Shown here: in pieces, positions 42,045 to 49,320 of the stretch
Numbering within the stretch: position 1 is the first letter of the stretch
How the letters are laid out: each line of letters opens with the position of its first letter
From: Bacteroidales bacterium
GTDB taxonomy: Bacteria > Bacteroidota > Bacteroidia > Bacteroidales > P3
Direction of reading: 5' to 3'
DNA length: 49,320 bases
Assembly (NCBI GenBank): GCA_017479705.1
Contig: JAFVCA010000049.1
Span: 1 to 49,320, forward strand
Position numbers and translations under genes: made by a program
Notes under the pieces: model-generated
The model's database searches: none
Told to the model about the DNA's origin: nothing
The model's input: only the letters and a program-made list of their open reading frames with translations

Positions 42045-43223
42045 TCAGGAGTTGAGCCGCTGGTAGTACTTCATCCACAAGGCTGGCAGTTCGCCCTTCA
42101 GCGCTTGCAGGTAGTCGCTATAAGTGCAGGGCAGCATCAACTGGTTGGAGTAAATCTCCTGCATTTCCTCGTTCTCGCACGGCACGTGCACCCACCACCG
42201 GTCACTGAGCTTGCTCTTATAGAACTCCAAATCCATGTCCGGCTCCTCCATCTTGACGAAGAACCGTTTGCAATTCTCAGGAAACAAGTGCGGGTTATCG
42301 TGTTTGCGCATAAAGAAACCCTCAATGAAATACCAAAGACCTTGCGCCACCATGTGGACCGTCTGTCCACGGTTGTCGTAATGGGGGTTCACTTCAAACA
42401 GACCCAGACAGCAGCTCTTGGTACTCATGCCAGCAAAACGCATCATCTGGCAATACTCCTCGCCATAAAAGCCATGCGGCGAGGGGTCAAGGTTGCCCGG
42501 AGCGTCGCTCTGCCTGATGGATCCCACATCCACACTGACCAAATCGGCATTGCGGATCAGAGCCTCGGCCCGCGACATGTCCTGCTGCACCAAGCCTAAT
42601 CTGTAGGCGTCAAACTTCAGGTCGTCCATCAACTGCACATAGTCCTGTCCCACAAAATGCGTCTGATAACCTATGTTGGCACTGAAGAAAAGGAAGTTTG
42701 GGTTCTGCATAATGATGTTGCGGAGCCACGTGCGCGACGTAATGTCGTCGTTGTTTTCCAAGTCGAAGCGCGAGTCAATGGACGTAATGTTGATAATGCG
42801 GTTCAGCCGCTCAAAGCCCTTGTAGGCTGCAAAGGTCAGGTCCTGGCTGCCGCCCAGCAGCACCAACGTGCTGCCGCGTGCCACCACCTCGGCCACCACC
42901 TCGGCCACGGCATAATAGGTGTCCTCTGCCGTCTGGCCCACAATGATGTTGCCCAAATCAACAATGTCCGTGTTGACGTGTGGCACAGCCAGCCGGTACA
43001 GATACCGGCGTATCTCGTTGGGGGCCTCTGCACAGCCCGCGTTGCTCTCAGCCCCGCGGTCCTCGCCCGCGCCCACCAGCACCAGCCCCTGTTCGGGCAG
43101 TTCGGGGCAGCCCTCTTCGGGCGTATGTGTATGTATTCGCGACCCCAGCGTTACGGAAAACTCGCTGGGATAATATCCCAGCGAGTTTGGTTGTATGGGT
43201 GATAAATATTGTTCTATCGCCAT
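42045..43223 (-). CDS. Arginase-fold protein with altered metal site (often called formimidoylglutamase)
   Basis: A 392-aa cytoplasmic protein of the ureohydrolase (arginase/agmatinase) fold. The expected metal motifs are present in position but changed: GGSQDLT where most members have GG-x-H, SIDSRFD where DxHxD is usual, and SVDVGSIRQSDAPG where SxDxDxxDP is usual. So several metal-ligand His/Asp residues are replaced and activity on a guanidino or formimino substrate is doubtful. I recall the same changes in Bacteroidota homologues, so it may be a conserved non-classical family. It stands alone, its start near a repeat-like AT-rich motif; no hut genes are close by. Confidence 0.8.
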   Translation of the reverse strand: MAIEQYLSPIQPNSLGYYPSEFSVTLGSRIHTHTPEEGCPELPEQGLVLVGAGEDRGAESNAGCAEAPNEIRRYLYRLAVPHVNTDIVDLGNIIVGQTAEDTYYAVAEVVAEVVARGSTLVLLGGSQDLTFAAYKGFERLNRIINITSIDSRFDLENNDDITSRTWLRNIIMQNPNFLFFSANIGYQTHFVGQDYVQLMDDLKFDAYRLGLVQQDMSRAEALIRNADLVSVDVGSIRQSDAPGNLDPSPHGFYGEEYCQMMRFAGMSTKSCCLGLFEVNPHYDNRGQTVHMVAQGLWYFIEGFFMRKHDNPHLFPENCKRFFVKMEEPDMDLEFYKSKLSDRWWVHVPCENEEMQEIYSNQLMLPCTYSDYLQALKGELPALWMKYYQRLNS

Positions 43224-43318
43224 TTTACAATGAGAATTGAAGAGTGAAAATTGGAATGCAACTCACTAATTTACATATTCATAAGTTCACGCATTCACGT
43301 ATTTACACATTAATCCAT

Positions 43319-45082
43319 TCAGAAAGTCTGGCGGATCACGTCGCCGTGGTCGTTGACAATCATCTTGTAGAACCAAGCGGGGTATTCCGGCTGCATCGGG
43401 AAAGCAGCGTTGCCAGTCTCCGTGCGCTCAAATTTGCCATCCTTCTCCTTCTTGATGTTGCCGTCGATATACTTGACCAGCAGATATTGGTCCAGCTTGT
43501 TCCAGGCGTTCATCATGCGGTCGGCCATGCGGTTGGAGAAGTCGTTCAACTGATGCACCAAGGCCTCGTCGTTGTCCACATTCTGCTTGGCCTTGCCGTC
43601 AAAGCGGGCCACCTCGTTGATAAAGTTCGTCTCCAGGTTGTTCTGCACCTTCTGCAGGTCCACAATCATGTCGCTGTAGCGACTGTAGACGAAGTTGGTG
43701 ACGCGGTTGAACAGCCAGAAAGCTGCCGTGGGGCTGTAGGTCAGCATGTCGCCGTTGCCCTCGCGGAAGCACTCGGGAATGCTGGTGATGCCGCAATACA
43801 TCGGGCAATAGACCGTGCTGTAGGTGTCGTCAACGCCAAACCAGATGATGCCGCCAACCTTGTTGGGCAGCCAGCCGCGGCTCTGGGCCACAAAGCTGAA
43901 GCCCGTCTGCTGGGTCGATGTGGCACGCTCGTGGATGTACTTCTTGCCGTCCACCTCAAAGCCCATGGGGCGCCAGCGGTAGGGGCAGGCAAAGGGACCG
44001 GCACCCATGTCCTTGCTCATGTCCATGGCAGTGCCCTCGTAGTGGTCGCGCATCAGGTTCATCACCTCGTGCACATCCACCTTGTGGTCCGGCTTAATCC
44101 AAAGGGGCATACGCTCGGCGTTGGGATCGCCCATGGCGTATTTCTCATACTTGCGGGCCTCTCTGTTCACACGGTGGAACATGGCGTACACACGGGCGTC
44201 GCAGCCGCGAATGCCACTGAAGGTGAGCGGTGCGTAGGTGTCGCAGAAGGAGAACTCCTCGTCCTTGCCGTTGAACCAGCCGCAAGCGCGGGCATAGGTG
44301 ATGATGTCGGCGGCATAGACGCATTCCACCTCGGGCTCATAGATGTAGTCCATGTGGGTGCTGCTGATGGTGGTGTGCAGACCCTTGCCCTTAGCCTTCT
44401 TGAACTTCTTGCCTTCCAAGGGGAACTGGGTGATGCGGGCCTGGTTGGCGTGGCCGCTCACATAGCCGTCCGGTATGCGACGGGCAACCCACACAGCACC
44501 GTCCGTATATTTATACTTCAGTTTCTTGGCCAAGTCAGCCTTCACAGGGGCTCCGCGTTTGCCAATCAGCTCCAGGATCCACACCTCGTTGGGGTCGCTG
44601 ATGGAAAAGCTCTCGCCCTCGCTGCAATAGCCATAGTCCGCCACCATCTTGGTCATCCAGTAGATGGCCTCGCGGGCGTTCTTGGCACGCTGCAAAGTCA
44701 CGTAGATGAGCGAGCCGTAGTCGATGCCCTTCACCTCGTCCTTCCAGCACTCCTCGCGGCCGCCGTAAGTGGTCTCGCCAATGGCCAACTGGTGCTCGTT
44801 CATGTTGCCCACCACGCTGTACGTGTGTGCCACCTGCGGGATTTCAAACAGCTTGCGTCCGCTGTCCCAGTCCACCAGCATAAACATCGTGCCGGCAGGA
44901 TAGTCGGCAGCCTTGCGGTAATACAGCTCGCCATACAGCGTGTGGCTGTCCGCTGCATAGGTAATCATGGTGCTGCCATCCTTGGTAGCCCCTTTTGTGA
45001 AAAGGAAATTGGTACAGGCCGTGGCTTCATAGCCTATCGCAAGGATTGCGGCCATCAAAGTAAGTGAAAGTGTTTTTTTCAT
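43319..45082 (-). CDS. C69 family dipeptidase (secreted), paralogue of 13900-15594
   Basis: A 587-aa peptidase with a signal peptide (MKKTLSLTLMAAILAIGYEATA) ending directly before Cys23 of CTNFLFTKGATKDGSTM, the expected N-terminal nucleophile of family C69. Shared with the paralogue at 13900: YAADSHTLYG, INEHQLAIGETTYGG-type segments, the DPNEVWILE strand, YSTVYCPMYC and FEGTAMDMSKDMGAGPF-like motifs. The two proteins are of similar length and closely similar. It has its own promoter; expected role is periplasmic dipeptide hydrolysis in peptide feeding. Confidence 0.92.
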   Translation of the reverse strand: MKKTLSLTLMAAILAIGYEATACTNFLFTKGATKDGSTMITYAADSHTLYGELYYRKAADYPAGTMFMLVDWDSGRKLFEIPQVAHTYSVVGNMNEHQLAIGETTYGGREECWKDEVKGIDYGSLIYVTLQRAKNAREAIYWMTKMVADYGYCSEGESFSISDPNEVWILELIGKRGAPVKADLAKKLKYKYTDGAVWVARRIPDGYVSGHANQARITQFPLEGKKFKKAKGKGLHTTISSTHMDYIYEPEVECVYAADIITYARACGWFNGKDEEFSFCDTYAPLTFSGIRGCDARVYAMFHRVNREARKYEKYAMGDPNAERMPLWIKPDHKVDVHEVMNLMRDHYEGTAMDMSKDMGAGPFACPYRWRPMGFEVDGKKYIHERATSTQQTGFSFVAQSRGWLPNKVGGIIWFGVDDTYSTVYCPMYCGITSIPECFREGNGDMLTYSPTAAFWLFNRVTNFVYSRYSDMIVDLQKVQNNLETNFINEVARFDGKAKQNVDNDEALVHQLNDFSNRMADRMMNAWNKLDQYLLVKYIDGNIKKEKDGKFERTETGNAAFPMQPEYPAWFYKMIVNDHGDVIRQTF

Positions 45083-45168
45083 AACGTTATTATATATTTA
45101 TTATTACTAAACTAATTCTCAACTCACTATCGCAACTCCTCACCTGCGGGTCAGAAGTTTTAGAAATG

Positions 45169-45176
45169 CAAAGATA
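45169..45176 (-). promoter_or_regulatory. -7 element TATCTTTG for the C69 dipeptidase at 43319
   Basis: The minus strand reads TATCTTTG about 87 bp upstream of the start at 45082. Confidence 0.6.
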
Positions 45177-45342
45177 CGATTTTAATCCAACCTATCAAAG
45201 TTTTTGACGCAAAAAAATATTCCCGCTGCCCTTACCGCACTGCTCCAACAGCCCTTTGCCGACATCTTGCCACAACCTCCGCACCCACCGTCTCCCTACC
45301 CCATGCAACGGCAGTTTTTGTCGCCGTATGCTTTTTTTTTCT

Positions 45343-45350
45343 TATCTTTG
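45343..45350 (+). promoter_or_regulatory. -7 element TATCTTTG for ubiE/menA
   Basis: TATCTTTG, 91 bp upstream of the chosen ubiE start; a TTTTTG box lies about 24 bp further upstream. Its position rules out the longer reading frame that would begin at 45204. Confidence 0.6.
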
Positions 45351-45440
45351 CAAATCGGAGAGTCCTGCCGCCTCCACCGCAACACCATGTGCGGCACACC
45401 GTTGCAGCACCCTCCGCCCTACCCCCAAAACATCATCCAC

Positions 45441-46154
45441 ATGCAAGGACCCCGAACAGACGACACCCGACAACTCTTCAACTCCATAGCCCCCACCTAC
45501 GACAGCCTCAACCACTGGCTCTCGTTAGGCATAGACCGCACCTGGCGCCGGCGCTCCCTCCGCCACATCGTCGACCGGTCCCGCCCCCAGCAGATCCTCG
45601 ACATCGCCTGCGGCACCGGCGACTACAGCCTGGCCATAGCCCGCCGCTCCCACCCCGACACCCACGTGCAAGGCATCGACCTCACCGAAGCCATGCTACA
45701 GGTAATGCGGAGCAAGGTAGCCGCCGCGGGCCTCTCACACCGCATCACCGCCGAGCAGGGCAACAGCGAAGCCCTCCCCTACCCCGCCGACAGCTTCGAC
45801 CGCGCCACCATAGCCTTCGGCATCCGCAACTTCGAGCACCGCGAACAAGCCCTGCGCGAAATCCTCCGCGTCCTCCGTCCCGGCGGGCAGCTGGCCATCC
45901 TGGAGCTCTCCGTCCCCTCCAACCCCCTGCTGCGCCGCTGCTACAACCTCTACTTCACCCGCCTCCTCCCCCTTGTCGGCGGCCTCGTCTCCAGCCAGCG
46001 CGCCGCCTACCGCTACCTCCCCGCCTCCGTCCTCCGCTTCCCCGGCAAAGAGGAATGGATGGACACCATGCGCCGCTGCGGCTTCCACAACGTCAGCCAC
46101 CGCGCCTACACCCTCGGAATCTGTCGACTTTATATAGGAGAAAAACAACAATGA
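45441..46154 (+). CDS. ubiE: Demethylmenaquinone methyltransferase (UbiE/MenG family)
   Basis: A 237-aa SAM-dependent methyltransferase. Start MQGPRTDDTRQLFNSIAP, chosen because TATCTTTG lies upstream and the family N-terminus (VxxMFDxIAPxYDxLN) begins here; an upstream ATG at 45387 is less likely. Motifs: LFNSIAPTYDSLNHWLSLGIDRTWRRR, the SAM loop ILDIACGTGDYSLAIAR and FGIRNFEHREQALREI. It converts demethylmenaquinone to menaquinone, the last step of the pathway. Its stop overlaps the menA start by 4 bp (ATGA). Confidence 0.94.
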   Translation: MQGPRTDDTRQLFNSIAPTYDSLNHWLSLGIDRTWRRRSLRHIVDRSRPQQILDIACGTGDYSLAIARRSHPDTHVQGIDLTEAMLQVMRSKVAAAGLSHRITAEQGNSEALPYPADSFDRATIAFGIRNFEHREQALREILRVLRPGGQLAILELSVPSNPLLRRCYNLYFTRLLPLVGGLVSSQRAAYRYLPASVLRFPGKEEWMDTMRRCGFHNVSHRAYTLGICRLYIGEKQQ

Positions 46155-47056
46155 CCATCAAATCCTGTCTCACCTCCATGCGCCTGCGCACCCTGCCCCT
46201 CTCCCTCTCCGGCGTGCTTATGGGCATCTTCATCGCCGCCACGCGGCAACCCCTCTCGGCTCCCACCGTAGCCCTGCTCATCGCCACCACGGCCCTGCTG
46301 CAAATCCTCTCTAACCTCTCCAACGAGTTGGGCGACACCCTCCACGGCACCGACACCGCCGACCGCCAAGGCATCCACTACTCCTTGCAGGACGGCGCCA
46401 TGACCATCCCCCAGATGAAACGCCTCATCGCCTCCGTCGCCCTCGCCTGTGCCCTGTGCGGAACAGGCATGACCTGGGCCTCATTCGGCACCCTCCTGGC
46501 CCTCGAGCCCCTCCTGCTCCTCCTGCTCGGAGCCGCCGCCATGACCGCCGCCATGCGCTACACCCTCGGTCCCAACCCCTATGGCTACCGCGGCTGGGGC
46601 GACCTCTTTGTCTTCATCTTCTTTGGCCTTGTGGCCGTGTGCGGAGCCTACTACGTCTGCACCCACAGCCTCACCAACCTCTACACCCTCCTGCCCGGCA
46701 GTGCCATCGGCCTGTTCAGCATCGGCGTGCTCAACGTCAACAACATCCGCGATATGAAGACCGACGCTGCCACCCGCACCACCGTGGCCCTCAAACTCGG
46801 AGCCCGCCGCGCCCGCATCTACCAGACCCTCCTCATCGTCGGCGGCTGGCTCCTCATGGTGCTCTACACCCTCCTCACCGCCCGCGGGTGGACCCCCTGG
46901 CTCTTCCTCCTCACGCTCCCCCTCTACGTCCGCCACCTCCGCGGCGTTTGGCAGCGCGACGGCCGCGCGCTGGACCCCATGCTACCCCTGCTCGTCATCA
47001 GCACCTTCCTCTTCTCCCTCCTCGCCGGCACCGGCATGCTCCTGGCTACCCCGTAG
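46151..47056 (+). CDS. menA: 1,4-dihydroxy-2-naphthoate polyprenyltransferase
   Basis: A 301-aa integral membrane prenyltransferase (about eight to nine helices). Prenyl-diphosphate motifs: LSNLSNELGDTLHGTDTADR and the second NNIRDMKTDAATRT. It attaches the polyprenyl tail to DHNA in menaquinone synthesis, so it works with ubiE upstream (4-bp overlap). The last ~110 bp (46932-47041) are repeated at 48945-49054 beyond a two-gene cassette, but this copy is complete. GC content of ubiE and menA is visibly high. Confidence 0.95.
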   Translation: MTIKSCLTSMRLRTLPLSLSGVLMGIFIAATRQPLSAPTVALLIATTALLQILSNLSNELGDTLHGTDTADRQGIHYSLQDGAMTIPQMKRLIASVALACALCGTGMTWASFGTLLALEPLLLLLLGAAAMTAAMRYTLGPNPYGYRGWGDLFVFIFFGLVAVCGAYYVCTHSLTNLYTLLPGSAIGLFSIGVLNVNNIRDMKTDAATRTTVALKLGARRARIYQTLLIVGGWLLMVLYTLLTARGWTPWLFLLTLPLYVRHLRGVWQRDGRALDPMLPLLVISTFLFSLLAGTGMLLATP

Positions 47057-47118
47057 CCCCTCCCTGAAAAATAATGCCGTTTTGCCACACCTATTCCCAA
47101 CAGATGCAAAAAAAAATG

Positions 47119-47126
47119 TACCTTTG
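47119..47126 (+). promoter_or_regulatory. -7 element TACCTTTG for the ATPase cassette
   Basis: TACCTTTG, 24 bp upstream of the ATPase ATG and 62 bp after the menA stop, so the cassette carries its own promoter. Confidence 0.65.
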
Positions 47127-47150
47127 TAACATAAATCAAAACATGCACTT

Positions 47151-48305
47151 ATGAATGAACGTTTGGAAATCAGGAAGTTTGGCCCAATAGACCACCTTGT
47201 TTTGGACGACATTAAACCATTGACGGTATTTGTCGGGGAATCGGGCTGTGGCAAAAGCACCATCATGAAGGTGCTTGCCATTTTCCGATGGGTATATAAG
47301 ATGGTAAATATCAGGTCTTATCTCAAAGACTATTCCAACATCCAGAAGTCGCCCTTCCGTTTCAACTTCCCCTCTTACTTGAAACTGGACGGACTGGAGA
47401 GCTACCTGAACGCCGACACGTTCTTCAGCTACTCGCGGGGGTTTTGCTCCATGGAATACTCCAACAGGAAATTCCGTCTGGTCAACCAGCATATACCCCA
47501 AAGGGAACTGAGCTTGGAAAAAATATCATATATATCGGAAAAAAGGAACCTCATTCCCGATGTCTTTAACCACATCCTGACCATCAATAAGAACGCATTC
47601 TACTTGAACGAGGTTTGGAACGACTATCTACTGGCCTCTGAACAGATTGCCGAACTGGATATGCCCTTCACCAATGTCCGTTTCCTGAAAAAGAAGTCGA
47701 AGCAGGGCGAGAAACACATGATTCAACCTATTGACACCAACGGGGAATACCTCATTGATATTGGCGAGGCCTCTTCCGGCATACAATCCTCGACACCGCT
47801 GTCGCTCATTGTTGAATTCTTCTCACACCATTACAACCTTGTCAAAGCCATGAACAAGTCGGTGGTCTCCTACCTTTCCGAGCAAGACAGCTTAATGGAT
47901 TTTGACAGCAAGATGAACATAGGCGACTTCCCCTCCAAACGGGTAAACCTTTTTGTTGAGGAACCCGAACTAAGCCTGTTCCCAGACAATCAAGTAGGTC
48001 TGATTGATTATATGGTTGACAGATGTTTCCTCTCCAAAACAGGCGACTACGACATCACCCTGATGCTTTCAACCCACAGCCCCTACATTGTGAACTACCT
48101 GAATGTCCTGCTGCACAGACCGAAAACAGCCGTCCATCTTGACAAGGACCAACTGGGGGTATACCGCGTCTACAATGGCACAATTCAGAACCTGATGCTG
48201 CATGAGGACAACTCGGACGACATTGCTGTCGACACACGCGACCTATCCGAAACCATGCAAACCATCTATAACGAATACGTCGAACTGGCAAGTGCAAAAG
48301 CATGA
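47151..48305 (+). CDS. AAA15/ABC-type ATPase, first gene of an inserted two-gene cassette
   Basis: A 384-aa cytoplasmic ATPase of the ABC/SMC-like class. Walker A GESGCGKST (residues 29-37), an ABC signature-like SSGIQS (about 207-212), Walker B NLFVEEPELSLFP (about 265-278) and the H-loop STHSPYI (about 307-313) are all present, so it should be active. Between them lies a helical insert without a long coiled coil. There is no TOPRIM domain, unlike OLD/GajA. Such ATPases usually work with a co-encoded effector in anti-phage systems (for example PtuA, AriA). The gene overlaps its neighbour by 4 bp and is clearly more AT-rich than menA. Confidence 0.92.
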   Translation: MNERLEIRKFGPIDHLVLDDIKPLTVFVGESGCGKSTIMKVLAIFRWVYKMVNIRSYLKDYSNIQKSPFRFNFPSYLKLDGLESYLNADTFFSYSRGFCSMEYSNRKFRLVNQHIPQRELSLEKISYISEKRNLIPDVFNHILTINKNAFYLNEVWNDYLLASEQIAELDMPFTNVRFLKKKSKQGEKHMIQPIDTNGEYLIDIGEASSGIQSSTPLSLIVEFFSHHYNLVKAMNKSVVSYLSEQDSLMDFDSKMNIGDFPSKRVNLFVEEPELSLFPDNQVGLIDYMVDRCFLSKTGDYDITLMLSTHSPYIVNYLNVLLHRPKTAVHLDKDQLGVYRVYNGTIQNLMLHEDNSDDIAVDTRDLSETMQTIYNEYVELASAKA

Positions 48306-48940
48306 AGAACCTACTGCTGAACGAGTATCCTACCTATTTCGGAGCCACTGGCAGATACACCATCTCATCTGTCAGTAAAGAGAGTTCCTTCGCCCTCAAC
48401 GACGAAAAGGCTTGCCGTGAATGCCGAGGTCAGAACAAGCAACATTGCAGTGGGGAGGATGCCGATATGCACATGCTCTTGCATGCAGACCACCCTGTCA
48501 TGGTTGTGGACATAGAGACATTCTTCAACCAGTTTGACGGGAAAAGAGCCGCCATAATGAACCGATGTGACAGAATGCTCTATGACGACAGCAAGATTGT
48601 GCTTGTCGATTTCTATTGCGGCCTACAAAAATTTTTGCCACCCTACACCAACAACAAAGGAGAGCAACCCGGCAAACTGGCAAAGGCACGTCTCCAGATA
48701 ACCAGCACTGTGGAAAAAATCTGCGAGGTGCCGTCCATCAATGAAAGGATTGCCGGATATGAAACCAAGGAGGGCATCTTTGCCTGCCGTATCAAGAAGC
48801 CCAAACCCAACCCTGCCTTGCTCGGAGAGCCTGCCATGCAGATGTTCTTGAACAGCACCCCACAGGTGAAAGGATACACAGACATTGCTCACGGGTTCAA
48901 ATTCCGCATGTTGGAGTACCCCGAAACCTATGAGTGGTAA
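48302..48940 (+). CDS. Unknown 212-aa partner of the ATPase (putative effector)
   Basis: I do not recognise this family. The protein begins MKNLLLNEYPTYFG, has a possible zinc site C38-x-x-C41 with H48/C49, then HPVMVVDIETFFNQF (Asp70, Glu72), SKIVLVDFYCGLQKFLPP (Asp103) and a conserved-looking ARLQITSTVEKICEVP helix, ending MLEYPETYEW. No signal peptide or membrane helix. It starts inside the last codons of the ATPase (ATGA overlap), so the two are made in fixed proportion and probably bind each other. It could be a nuclease-like effector (acidic D-x-E plus later D), a zinc-binding adaptor or something else; no HNH, TOPRIM or PDDEXK motif is clear. Confidence 0.85.
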   Translation: MKNLLLNEYPTYFGATGRYTISSVSKESSFALNDEKACRECRGQNKQHCSGEDADMHMLLHADHPVMVVDIETFFNQFDGKRAAIMNRCDRMLYDDSKIVLVDFYCGLQKFLPPYTNNKGEQPGKLAKARLQITSTVEKICEVPSINERIAGYETKEGIFACRIKKPKPNPALLGEPAMQMFLNSTPQVKGYTDIAHGFKFRMLEYPETYEW

Positions 48941-48944
48941 GGGA

Positions 48945-49066
48945 GCCACCTCCGCGGCGTGTGGCGGCGGGACGGCCGCGCGCTGGACCCCATGCTGCCC
49001 CTGCTCGTCATCAGCACCTTCCTCCTCTCCCTCCTCGCCGGCACCGGCATGCTCTTAGGGTTTTGA
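48945..49066 (+). pseudogene. Duplicated 3' tail of menA
   Basis: Bases 48945-49054 match 46932-47041 of menA with about five mismatches in 110, and the matching frame reads HLRGVWRRDGRALDPMLP... and then runs off to TGA at 49064-49066. Three of the five differences are synonymous; two change Q to R and F to L. There is no start codon or ribosome site, so the piece is not expressed as a protein. It begins 5 bp after the stop of the 212-aa gene and marks the right edge of the inserted cassette (repeat period about 2013 bp). Confidence 0.9.
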
Positions 49067-49183
49067 CGCCGTCGCTCTCCCTTCGCCTCTTGTCCGCTCC
49101 ACCACTGTCCCTTATTTGGTGTATCGCCTATGAATACAATACCTTACATTGTATGTTTTCTAATGGCATCCATTTGAAAATTT

Positions 49184-49320
49184 GGCGTATAGGTCAAATT
49201 GCAGGATGATTTTTTGTACTTTGTCTCAATAGGTCAAATTGCAGGATGGCCGATTGAAAAAAGTTTTGTATCTTTGCCGCGCAGTCTGAAGCATAGCGGG
49301 GCTCTGCTGGGGAGCAACCC
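49184..49320. repeat. Right copy of 137-bp terminal inverted repeat
   Basis: The exact inverse of 4-140. It includes the two 20-bp direct repeats (catcctgcaatttgacctat in inverse) and a TATCTTTG promoter element reading out of the window at about 49269. The stretch 49067-49183 between the menA tail and this repeat has no gene; a short hairpin (ATACAAT...ATTGTAT) is present near 49134-49154. Confidence 0.85.

Noticed and set aside
45204-45440. Longer ubiE start at 45204 or 45387
   Set aside because: The region contains the promoter-like TATCTTTG at 45343 and a Pro-rich translation unlike the family; the family N-terminus begins at 45441.
47151-48940. Identification of the ATPase pair as Septu, PARIS or Gabija
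   Set aside because: The ATPase class fits, but the partner lacks an HNH (PtuB), a TOPRIM/DUF4435 (AriB) or a UvrD helicase (GajB), and the ATPase has no TOPRIM domain.

Overview
The window is a ~49 kb piece of a Bacteroidota chromosome, most probably order Bacteroidales. The evidence is: many promoters of the Bacteroidota type (TAnnTTTG), usually without a clear Shine-Dalgarno; two large secreted proteins with type IX secretion (T9SS) C-terminal sorting domains; a tmRNA whose tag reads GENNYALAA; PduO-type adenosyltransferase, NBP35/Mrp, DUF2795 and DUF2520 proteins of Bacteroidota type; and several lipoproteins with short signal peptides. I cannot name the genus. The 137 bp at each end are identical and inverted, so the sequence probably stops in a multicopy element at both edges.

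Layout. 1-9.2 kb: two T9SS-exported modular proteins (2290 and 563 aa) read leftwards. 9.4-10.1 kb: a tandem array of ~148-bp repeats, then a DUF4062-like/TPR protein next to the 3' end of ssrA (tmRNA). 12.0-13.7 kb: tRNA-Asp, rpsT, tRNA-Glu and a conserved hypothetical gene. 13.9-15.6 kb: a C69 dipeptidase. 15.7-16.0 kb: two copies of a related hairpin repeat. 16.2-17.8 kb: lipoprotein / ECF sigma / 4-TM protein operon. 17.9-22.2 kb: manC, trpS, a small lipoprotein, a lone rnfA and an outer-membrane barrel. 22.2-31.0 kb: a long leftward housekeeping run (tatD, DUF2520, DUF2795; then cysS, nudix, S41 protease, TlpA-like, mrp, nifU-like, cobalamin adenosyltransferase). 31-33.4 kb: two paralogous lipoproteins. 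33.8-38.6 kb: ackA, a small gene, a PDDEXK (DUF1016) nuclease, an AlaX-like gene, a truncated solute-binding lipoprotein and an SGNH protein. 38.9-41.9 kb: two carboxypeptidase-regulatory-like proteins, an ECF sigma factor and a 54-aa companion. 42-45.1 kb: an arginase-fold protein and a second C69 dipeptidase. 45.4-47.1 kb: menaquinone genes ubiE/menG and menA. 47.1-49.1 kb: a two-gene ATPase cassette followed by a duplicated menA tail.

Main point of interest. The cassette at 47.1-48.9 kb encodes an ABC/AAA15-type ATPase overlapping by 4 bp a 212-aa protein that I do not recognise. It sits exactly behind menA, and a second ~95% identical copy of the last ~110 bp of menA follows it, so the cassette entered at the menA 3' end while leaving menA intact. 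The PDDEXK nuclease gene at 35.5-36.5 kb is flanked in the same way: a stub of the 5' end of the AlaX-like gene precedes it and the intact gene follows. With the DUF4062-TPR gene beside ssrA, three defence-like genes lie at duplicated or classical integration edges. The ATPase + 212-aa pair is the best candidate for an undescribed (perhaps anti-phage) system.
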